A DNA stretch of 60,589 bases from the NCBI GenBank assembly GCA_964386915.1, contig CAYLUQ010000015.1, positions 1 to 60,589 of the forward strand. The letters run 5' to 3'. The notes beneath the pieces were generated by a model, which worked only from the letters and a program-made list of their open reading frames with translations, was not told where the DNA came from and ran no database searches. This document shows positions 53,889 to 60,589 of the stretch, piece by piece. The translations under genes were made by a program, and so were the position numbers. The first letter of the stretch is position 1. Each line of letters begins with the position of its first letter. This DNA comes from JADHMP01 sp964386915 (GTDB taxonomy: Bacteria > Bacteroidota > Bacteroidia > Flavobacteriales > Flavobacteriaceae).

Positions 53889-55468
53889 AAAACACCACCT
53901 ACCTCATACTCATCATTATTTTATCAGCAGGAATTGGGTTTATGTTGGGTGAAAAAAAGGAAGAATTTTTGTCGCCCCCCAATTCACCTTATGCCAGTGT
54001 GAATCGTTTGAGTCGCTTGATAGAATATATTTCTGAAGACTATGTAGATCAAATTAACACCGATAGTTTGGTAGGTTCTATCATTTCGGATGTGGTAGCT
54101 CAATTAGACCCTCATTCGGTTTATATTCCAGCCCAAGAACAACAACTGATTGCCGAAAACATGCGGGGAAATTTTGAAGGCATTGGGGTGAGCTTTTTTA
54201 TGGTGGGAGACACCATTGCCGTGGTTCGCGTGCTGGAAGGAGGCCCAAGTGAAAAAATGGGCTTGCAATCTGGCGATCGAATTCTACGAGCCGATTTAGA
54301 CACACTCTATAACAAGTCATTAGAAAGCACTCAAGTGATAGGAGTGCTCAAAGGGCCCAAAGGTTCTAAGGTAAACCTAGAGATTTATAGAAAAGCCACG
54401 GATTCTTTATTTAGCATTGACCTTACTAGAGGTCCAGTTCCTTTGCCTAGTGTTCCGTCTTATTATATGATGAATGAACAGGTGGGCTATATAAAAGTGA
54501 CCCGATTTTCTCAAACCACTTATGAGGAATTTGAAAAGGCCATGACAAATTTGCTCCGACAGGGCATGCAAGCACTCCTGCTCGATTTAAGAGGCAACCC
54601 GGGGGGCTATATGTTGCCTGCCAAACAAATAGCCAATACCTTTTTATCACGAGGTAAGCCCATAGTGATTGTAGAATCCAATAAAGGAGTGCGCGAAAGA
54701 ACCATTGCAGATGATGGTGGCCTTTTTGAAAAAGGAGCGCTTTATGTGATGGTAGACGAGCAATCAGCCTCAGCCAGTGAAATTGTGGCCGGTGCCATTC
54801 AAGACAATGATAGAGGGTGGATTGTAGGACGGCGAACATTTGGAAAGGGTCTTGTGCAGCAACAACTTCCGTTGGGAAAAGGAGATCAAGTTAGACTCAC
54901 CACAGCCCGCTACTATACCCCCACCGGGCGCTCCATTCAAAGACCTTATGAAGCCGATGATAAAGAAACTTATTTTGCTGATTTGCAAAGTAGATTTGAA
55001 AATGGTGAAATGCAAGATGTAGCTAAAATTCCCTTGGCCGATAGTCTCGCGTTTAAAACCCCAAAGGGACGAACCGTTTATGGAGGCGGGGGTATTGTGC
55101 CCGATTTTTATGTGCCCAACCCAAACACCCAAGAACAAGAATGGAACAACTACTGGATTCAATCCAACTTAGTCAACCATTTTCTTTTTTTACAGATGGA
55201 TAAAAATCGCTTGCCCTTTCAATTTTCAAGCCCAGCACAGTTTTATAGCGAACCCCTTCCCGAAGCAGCATCTTTATTGAAGGCCTTTGAAAGCTATAGC
55301 CAAGAACGAAACCTTTCTTTAAACTTAAGCAATAAAGAGCTCTTGCTCAACTCTTTTAAGTCCTATATGGCACTGCAACTTTTTGATGAAAATATGTACT
55401 ATCGTATCAAAAACCAAGAAGATCCTTTTGTGAAAAAAGCCTTACTGCAACTAGAAGAAGGCTTCTAA
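53885..55468 (+). CDS. C-terminal processing peptidase (S41, CtpA-like)
   Basis: A 527-residue periplasmic protease. A signal helix (about 5-20) is followed by a PDZ domain (about 85-175) and the S41 core, in which EQSASASEI (Ser296) and FGKG (Lys321) form the Ser-Lys dyad. It degrades or trims proteins with hydrophobic C-termini. A ~100-residue C-terminal extension is usual in Bacteroidota. It is coupled to the deaminase gene. Confidence 0.93.
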   Translation: MKNTTYLILIIILSAGIGFMLGEKKEEFLSPPNSPYASVNRLSRLIEYISEDYVDQINTDSLVGSIISDVVAQLDPHSVYIPAQEQQLIAENMRGNFEGIGVSFFMVGDTIAVVRVLEGGPSEKMGLQSGDRILRADLDTLYNKSLESTQVIGVLKGPKGSKVNLEIYRKATDSLFSIDLTRGPVPLPSVPSYYMMNEQVGYIKVTRFSQTTYEEFEKAMTNLLRQGMQALLLDLRGNPGGYMLPAKQIANTFLSRGKPIVIVESNKGVRERTIADDGGLFEKGALYVMVDEQSASASEIVAGAIQDNDRGWIVGRRTFGKGLVQQQLPLGKGDQVRLTTARYYTPTGRSIQRPYEADDKETYFADLQSRFENGEMQDVAKIPLADSLAFKTPKGRTVYGGGGIVPDFYVPNPNTQEQEWNNYWIQSNLVNHFLFLQMDKNRLPFQFSSPAQFYSEPLPEAASLLKAFESYSQERNLSLNLSNKELLLNSFKSYMALQLFDENMYYRIKNQEDPFVKKALLQLEEGF

Positions 55469-55662
55469 GAACGGTTTTGCTGATTTATTTTTCGAGCCAA
55501 TTGTAAAATTAATAAGAGTAAAAGAGCACAAGCCGAGGCTAAAGCCCCAATAACAGCAACCGTGCTTTTTCCTTCTAGGGGTGTTTCCCAATTTACTTGA
55601 TAGAGGTTAAAAAGAAGCATGGCTACAGCCACTATCATAAAAATTTGAATTGTTCTTTTCAT
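55465..55662 (-). CDS. Small two-helix membrane protein of unknown function
   Basis: 65 residues, with two hydrophobic helices (about 5-22 and 34-55), a short charged loop between them and a basic C-terminus. I recognise no family. It lies tail to tail with the S41 protease gene (4-bp overlap) and 21 bp downstream of marC, on the same strand as marC, so it may be in that unit. The hydrophobic pattern supports a real gene. Confidence 0.6.
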   Translation of the reverse strand: MKRTIQIFMIVAVAMLLFNLYQVNWETPLEGKSTVAVIGALASACALLLLLILQLARKINQQNRS

Positions 55663-55683
55663 AAAACGTTCTGTTTTTGACTC

Positions 55684-56253
55684 TTACACCAAGGCTCCAA
55701 TATTATTGGTGAATAGTTTGACCGCTATGGACAACAACACCACGCCAAACACTTTTCGAATAATATTGATGCCAGAATTTCCCAATACACGCTCAATAAT
55801 TTTACACGATTTTAAAATAATATAAACAATTATGACATTTATAATAATGGCAATAATGATATTAACCACGTGAAATTCGGCCCGTAAAGACAACAAGGAA
55901 GTCATAGTACCCGCACCAGCAATGAGCGGAAATGCTAAAGGTACAATGGAAGCAGTGGCGGGTGCGTCATCTCGAAACAGGCTGATGCCCAAGATCATTT
56001 CTAAAGCTAAAAAGAAAAGTACAAAAGACCCAGCAACGGCAAAAGAATTGACATCTATGCCAATGAGTTTGAGAATTTCTTCACCCAAAAACAAAAAACC
56101 AATCATGATAAAAGCGGCCACAAGGGTGGCTTTTCCTGATTGAATATGCCCTACTTTTTTTCGCAAGCTAATGATCACCGGAATACTCCCTACAATATCA
56201 ATCACCGCAAAAAGTACTAGGCCGGCAGTAAGAATTTCTTTAAGGTTAAACAT
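55684..56253 (-). CDS. MarC family integral membrane protein
   Basis: A 189-residue inner-membrane protein with about six helices. The family start FNLKEILTAGLVLFAVIDIVGSIPVIISL and mid-chain PLAFPLIAGAGTMTSLLSL are typical of MarC/UPF0056 proteins. Despite the name, no role in multidrug resistance has been established; the function is open. The divergent gene is the DUF3109 protein. Confidence 0.9.
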   Translation of the reverse strand: MFNLKEILTAGLVLFAVIDIVGSIPVIISLRKKVGHIQSGKATLVAAFIMIGFLFLGEEILKLIGIDVNSFAVAGSFVLFFLALEMILGISLFRDDAPATASIVPLAFPLIAGAGTMTSLLSLRAEFHVVNIIIAIIINVIIVYIILKSCKIIERVLGNSGINIIRKVFGVVLLSIAVKLFTNNIGALV

Positions 56254-56328
56254 CGTAATTTTTTTGGTAAAAGTAGGAGGCTTTCAGGAAACAAAAGAAT
56301 AAATATCGCTAAATTTGAACAAAAAGCT

Positions 56329-56901
56329 ATGCTCTCTATTCAAAACACATTAGTGTCTGAGGATTTAATTGATCAACATTTTATTTGCGATCTCTCCCAT
56401 TGCAAAGGAGAATGTTGTGTGGCCGGTGAAGCCGGGGCCCCTCTTGAAGCTGATGAAGCGACTTATCTCGAAACACATCTAGCCGATATCAAACCCTTTT
56501 TAACAAAAAGAGGAAAAGCAGCTTTAGCTGCTCAAGGCGCTGCCGTCAAGGGGATAGACGGATCCTTAGAAACCCCTTTGGTGGAGGGAAAAGAATGTGC
56601 CTACACCGTTTTTTCGGATTCCGGTTTGGCACAATGTGGAATTGAAAAAGCCCACAAAGAAGGCGCTATCTCCTTCCAAAAACCCATCTCTTGTCATCTC
56701 TACCCGGTGCGTGTCACCTCCTATTCTGAATTTGTTGCAGTAAACTATCATCAATGGAATATTTGTGACGCTGCTTGTCAATTTGGTGCCGCCTTAAAAA
56801 TTCCTATATACCAATTTGTGAAATCTGCTCTGATTCGAAAATTTGGAAAAGCGTGGTATGCTCAGTTGGAAAAAGAAGCCGCCCAAAAGCGGCGACCCTA
56901 A
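56329..56901 (+). CDS. DUF3109 family protein, cysteine-rich
   Basis: A 190-residue protein of the DUF3109 family, with many cysteines in spaced groups (ICDLSHCKGECCVAGEAG, KECAYT, AQCGIEKAH, ISCHLYPVR, NICDAACQFG). The pattern resembles YkgJ-type proteins with a metal or iron-sulfur site. Function unknown. It is followed by a palindrome-bearing intergenic region before nrdB and transcribed alone. Confidence 0.85.
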   Translation: MLSIQNTLVSEDLIDQHFICDLSHCKGECCVAGEAGAPLEADEATYLETHLADIKPFLTKRGKAALAAQGAAVKGIDGSLETPLVEGKECAYTVFSDSGLAQCGIEKAHKEGAISFQKPISCHLYPVRVTSYSEFVAVNYHQWNICDAACQFGAALKIPIYQFVKSALIRKFGKAWYAQLEKEAAQKRRP

Positions 56902-56937
56902 TAGGCAATGTTTACGGGACTTAAGCCATTACTTGCA

Positions 56938-56973
56938 TTTTTAATATATTGATATACAGCAATATATTAAAAA
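56938..56973. promoter_or_regulatory. Large inverted repeat ahead of nrdB
   Basis: Two perfect 14-bp arms, TTTTTAATATATTG and its complement CAATATATTAAAAA, separated by 8 nt. The arms each hold a sequence one base from the NrdR box core CWATATATWG, with centres 18 bp apart. NrdR usually binds boxes about 31 bp apart, so the assignment is uncertain; a structured terminator for the gene before it is the alternative, but no T run follows. Confidence 0.5.
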
Positions 56974-57124
56974 AGAGATTTTCTTCATTTTGGGTTAAAA
57001 AAGGTCTTTTTGTTAAAAACTCGAGCGGTTTGTGGAAAAGTTGCTCTTTCAAATCTGACATCATTTTAGAATCTTTGTAAAAGACAAAATCAAGAAATTT
57101 TATTCATTTTAAAGCAACGAAAAG

Positions 57125-58108
57125 ATGGCCGCAGTAGAACCTATTCTCCAAGAAAACGAAAACCGATTTGTAATTTTTCCTATTCAACATCATGATATAT
57201 GGGAATGGTATAAAAAAATGGAGGCTAGTTTTTGGACTGCAGAGGAAATTGACTTGCATCAAGATCTTGACGATTGGAACAACAAACTCAACAAAGATGA
57301 ACAATATTTCATTAAACATATTTTGGCCTTTTTTGCTGCCTCAGATGGAATTGTTAATGAAAATTTAGCCGAAAACTTTGTGAATGAAGTCCAATATTCA
57401 GAAGCTAAATTTTTCTACGGATTTCAAATTATGATGGAAAACATCCATTCTGAAACCTATTCGTTGTTAATTGATACCTATGTAAAAGACGAGCAAGAAA
57501 AAAATCAATTGTTTAAAGCCATTGAAGTCTTTCCAGCTATTAAGAAAAAAGCAGACTGGGCACTACGTTGGATCGAATCCGATTCATTTGCCGAACGACT
57601 CATTGCCTTTGCAGCTGTTGAAGGCATTTTCTTTTCAGGTGCTTTTTGCTCCATTTTTTGGTTGAAGAAAAGAGGCCTCATGCCAGGGCTCACCTTTTCT
57701 AACGAACTAATTTCAAGAGACGAAGGCGTGCACTGTGATTTTGCCGTGCACCTGCACAACCACCACTTGGTAAACAAAGTGCCCAAAGAGCGCATTCGTG
57801 AAATTATTATTGATGCCCTTACCATTGAACGTGAATTCATTACGGAGTCACTCCCTGTGAGTTTAATTGGAATGAACGCCAAATTGATGACTCAATATTT
57901 AGAATTTGTTACTGATCGTTTACTGGTTGAATTGGGTGTGGGAAAAGAATTTAATGTTACCAACCCGTTTGATTTTATGGACATGATTTCACTCCAAGGA
58001 AAAACAAATTTCTTTGAAAAGCGAGTTGGAGAATATCAAAAAGCTGGAGTTCTCAATAGCAACAACGAGAAAGAGAACACCAAAATCAGTTTTGACGCAG
58101 ACTTTTAG
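57125..58108 (+). CDS. nrdB: Ribonucleotide reductase class I, beta subunit
   Basis: A 327-residue subunit that holds the diiron-tyrosyl radical. Iron ligands are Asp74 (FFAASDGIV), Glu105 and His108 (MENIHSE), and later Glu in FAAVEGIFFSG and RDEGVHCDF with His. The radical Tyr112 (ETYSLLIDTY) is present. The sequence is nearer to eukaryotic R2 than to E. coli NrdB, usual for this phylum. It lies 68 bp upstream of nrdA; together they make deoxyribonucleotides. Confidence 0.96.
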   Translation: MAAVEPILQENENRFVIFPIQHHDIWEWYKKMEASFWTAEEIDLHQDLDDWNNKLNKDEQYFIKHILAFFAASDGIVNENLAENFVNEVQYSEAKFFYGFQIMMENIHSETYSLLIDTYVKDEQEKNQLFKAIEVFPAIKKKADWALRWIESDSFAERLIAFAAVEGIFFSGAFCSIFWLKKRGLMPGLTFSNELISRDEGVHCDFAVHLHNHHLVNKVPKERIREIIIDALTIEREFITESLPVSLIGMNAKLMTQYLEFVTDRLLVELGVGKEFNVTNPFDFMDMISLQGKTNFFEKRVGEYQKAGVLNSNNEKENTKISFDADF

Positions 58109-58176
58109 TGTGCCACCACCCCCTTACCCTCAACCTGCTTTGGCAAAATAATGTTTAAATAAAAAAACCTAAAGGG

Positions 58177-60589
58177 ATGTATGTAGTTAAAAGAGATGGT
58201 CGCAAAGAGCCCATCATGTTTGATAAAATCACGGCAAGAATTAGAAAACTGAATTATGGTCTCAACCCGCTTGTTGACCCGGTTCGAGTTGCCATGCGCG
58301 TGATTGAAGGCTTATATGATGGAGTGACTACCTCAGAGTTAGACAATCTAGCGGCCGAAATTGCGGCAACAATGACTACAACACATCCCGACTATGCGCA
58401 ATTAGCGGCTAGAATTTCTGTTTCGAATTTGCATAAAAACACCAAGAAGTCTTTTTCTGAAACCATGAGGGACCTCTATGAATATGTAAATCCTCGCACC
58501 GGAAAAAAAGCACCTCTACTTTCCGATGAGGTCTATAAAATAATCGAAAAAAATGCCGATACGCTCGATTCTAATATCATTTACAGCCGAGATTTTGGCT
58601 ATGACTTTTTTGGTTTTAAAACATTAGAGCGCTCTTATCTACTAAAAATTAATGGGAAAATTGCCGAACGCCCTCAGCATATGTTGATGCGTGTGGCAGT
58701 GGGAATTCATTTAGAAGATATGGAGGCCGTGTTGGAAACCTATGAATTGATGTCCAAGCGCTATTTTACGCATGCCACTCCCACCTTATTCAATTCGGGA
58801 ACTCCCAAGCCTCAAATGTCTTCTTGCTTTTTGCTCACCATGAAAGAAGATAGCATAGACGGCATATATGATACGCTAAAACAAACAGCTAAAATTTCGC
58901 AATCTGCAGGAGGTATTGGGTTGTCTATTCACAATGTTCGTGCTACCGGTTCCTACATTGCCGGCACCAATGGCACCTCTAACGGAATTGTACCCATGTT
59001 GCGTGTCTTTAACGACACTGCCCGCTATGTTGATCAAGGAGGAGGTAAACGCAAAGGCTCCTTTGCTATTTATGTAGAACCTTGGCATGCTGATATTTTT
59101 GATTTTTTAGATCTTAAAAAGAACCATGGAAAAGAAGAAATGCGTGCACGTGACCTTTTTTATGCCATGTGGACGCCTGATCTTTTTATGAAGCGTGTTG
59201 AAGAAGATGCCCAGTGGACCCTCATGTGTCCAAACGAATGTCCCGGTTTGTATGACAACTATGGAGACGCCTTTGAAAAATTATACCTCCAATATGAAAA
59301 AGAAGGCAAGGGTAGAAGAACCATCAAAGCCCGCGAATTGTGGGAAAAGATTTTAGAATCTCAAATTGAGACTGGCACGCCCTATATGCTCTATAAAGAT
59401 TCGGCCAACAGAAAGTCTAATCAAAAGAATTTGGGGACTATTCGTTCCTCCAACCTTTGTACAGAAATTTTAGAATATACATCCGAAGACGAAGTAGCAG
59501 TATGTAATTTAGCTTCTATTGCTCTCCCTATGTTTGTGAAAGACGGTGCTTTTGATCATCAAGCACTTTTTGATGTTACCAAACGCGTTACTAAAAATCT
59601 CAACCGGGTGATAGACCGGAATTATTATCCTATTCCCGAGGCAGAAAATTCCAATATGCGTCACCGCCCCATAGGGCTTGGTGTGCAAGGTTTAGCTGAT
59701 GCATTCATCCTGTTGCGTCTTCCCTTTACTTCTGAAAAAGCTAAACAACTCAACCAAGATATTTTTGAAACACTCTATTTTGCCGCTGTAACAGCCTCTG
59801 TTGAAGAAGCTGAAAAAGATGGTCCCTACAAAACCTACAAGGGTTCTCCCATGTCTAAAGGAGAATTTCAACACAATATGTGGGGCATCAATGATGATGA
59901 ACTTAGTGGGCGTTGGGATTGGGAAAGCCTACGCAAGCAGGTTAAAAAACAGGGAGTGCGCAACTCTTTGCTAGTGGCTCCAATGCCTACCGCTTCAACC
60001 TCGCAAATTTTAGGCAATAACGAATGTTTTGAACCCTACACCTCCAATATATATACTCGAAGAGTGCTCTCGGGAGAATTCATTGTGGTGAATAAGCACC
60101 TTTTAGAAGACCTCGTTAAACTAGGGTTGTGGAATGAAGACTTGAAACAAGAACTCATGCGCAACAATGGATCCATTCAAAATATTGAAGGTATTCCCGA
60201 TGATATCAAAGAGCTCTATCGCACCGTTTGGGAAATGAGTATGAAAGATATTATTGATATGTCTCGCCACAGAGGTTATTTTATTGACCAATCACAATCG
60301 CTTAACCTTTTTATGGAGGGAGCAACCATGGCAAAACTCACCTCTATGCATTTTTATGCTTGGAAGTCTGGGCTTAAAACAGGCATGTATTATTTAAGAA
60401 CAAAATCTGCTGTAGATGCTATCAAGTTTACGCTAGACCAAAAGACTAAGGATCAAAAAGCACCTAAAGTCGCAGCTGTTACGGCAGTTGCTCCTGCAGC
60501 AGCTAACGCAGCTGCAGCTGTTGAGCCTTTGTCTCCTCAAGAACTCAAGCAAATGTTGGCTCAAGCCAAAGAGAATGAGGATGACGACT
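58177..60589 (+). CDS. nrdA: Ribonucleotide reductase class I, alpha subunit (3' end cut off)
   Basis: The frame is open from the ATG at 58177 to the window end, about 804 codons with no stop, so the 3' end is missing. An N-terminal ATP cone (YVVKRDGRKEPIMFDKITARI) regulates activity. Active-site parts are SSCFLLTMKEDSIDGIYDT, SNLCTEI and PMPTASTSQI. A linker rich in Ala follows (VAAVTAVAPAAANAAAA), then an acidic end (KENEDDD) which continues beyond the window. It follows nrdB in one operon. Confidence 0.95.
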   Translation, partial: MYVVKRDGRKEPIMFDKITARIRKLNYGLNPLVDPVRVAMRVIEGLYDGVTTSELDNLAAEIAATMTTTHPDYAQLAARISVSNLHKNTKKSFSETMRDLYEYVNPRTGKKAPLLSDEVYKIIEKNADTLDSNIIYSRDFGYDFFGFKTLERSYLLKINGKIAERPQHMLMRVAVGIHLEDMEAVLETYELMSKRYFTHATPTLFNSGTPKPQMSSCFLLTMKEDSIDGIYDTLKQTAKISQSAGGIGLSIHNVRATGSYIAGTNGTSNGIVPMLRVFNDTARYVDQGGGKRKGSFAIYVEPWHADIFDFLDLKKNHGKEEMRARDLFYAMWTPDLFMKRVEEDAQWTLMCPNECPGLYDNYGDAFEKLYLQYEKEGKGRRTIKARELWEKILESQIETGTPYMLYKDSANRKSNQKNLGTIRSSNLCTEILEYTSEDEVAVCNLASIALPMFVKDGAFDHQALFDVTKRVTKNLNRVIDRNYYPIPEAENSNMRHRPIGLGVQGLADAFILLRLPFTSEKAKQLNQDIFETLYFAAVTASVEEAEKDGPYKTYKGSPMSKGEFQHNMWGINDDELSGRWDWESLRKQVKKQGVRNSLLVAPMPTASTSQILGNNECFEPYTSNIYTRRVLSGEFIVVNKHLLEDLVKLGLWNEDLKQELMRNNGSIQNIEGIPDDIKELYRTVWEMSMKDIIDMSRHRGYFIDQSQSLNLFMEGATMAKLTSMHFYAWKSGLKTGMYYLRTKSAVDAIKFTLDQKTKDQKAPKVAAVTAVAPAAANAAAAVEPLSPQELKQMLAQAKENEDDD

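Noticed and set aside
1..60589. Search for CRISPR arrays, defence islands, prophage or complete insertion sequences
   Set aside because: No regularly spaced repeats, transposase, integrase, or nuclease/toxin modules were seen. Genes are housekeeping or metabolic and of even composition.

Overview
The window looks like an ordinary chromosomal segment of a member of the Bacteroidota, most likely a flavobacterium-like aerobe. The support is: promoters of the Bacteroidota type (TTG, 19-21 nt, TAnnTTTG) rather than sigma-70 promoters; many lipoproteins with short signal peptides; a three-gene sdhCAB; a eukaryote-like class I ribonucleotide reductase; and a compact layout with many 1-8 bp gene overlaps. 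There is no rRNA, CRISPR array, integrase, intact insertion sequence or recognisable phage or defence locus. The one RNA gene seen is a tRNA-Asn.

Layout. 1-450: tRNA-Asn(GTT) with its own promoter and terminator. 450-5465: SGNH lipoprotein, FecA-like TonB-dependent receptor, PhoD-like phosphatase lipoprotein. 5466-5920: the only gene-poor stretch above 300 bp. 5921-11859: RseP protease, Sco1-like protein, feoA-feoB plus a 43-residue FeoB-associated protein, and an MFS transporter. 11908-16859: Xaa-Pro aminopeptidase and sdhCAB. 17054-25636: nitrilase-type amidase, Ig-like lipoprotein, ComF, glycyl-tRNA synthetase, exonuclease III, OmpA-type lipoprotein, aldo/keto reductase, amidohydrolase. 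25683-31474: a double-ATPase ABC protein, GMC oxidoreductase, PolB-type exonuclease, serine hydrolase and Ogt. 31566-36296: a four-gene operon that reads as the complete trans-4-hydroxy-L-proline to 2-oxoglutarate pathway. 36293-38175: an outer-membrane barrel and a Big2/DM13 lipoprotein. 38221-49342: a heme biosynthesis locus (hemA-C-D-E-F, antiporter, hemB on the minus strand; AraC regulator, hemH, MATE pump, hemJ on the plus strand). 49345-56901: histidine kinase, acyltransferase, bacilliredoxin, TerB/J-domain protein, HupE/UreJ-like protein, dCMP deaminase, S41 protease, MarC and DUF3109. 57125-60589: nrdB and nrdA, the latter cut by the window edge.

Iron links several of these loci. The TonB receptor imports an iron chelate, Feo imports ferrous iron, and ferrochelatase consumes iron at the end of the heme pathway. 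A shared inverted repeat (TTTARAW, 3 nt, WTCTAAA) occurs at the promoters of the receptor (twice), of feoA, and between hemA and the AraC-type regulator gene. I read it as the operator of one unnamed iron-responsive repressor joining all three loci. This is the most informative regulatory signal I found. No wholly new multi-gene system is evident; the nearest candidates are the DM13/Big2 lipoprotein with its barrel partner and the transporters embedded in the heme operons.
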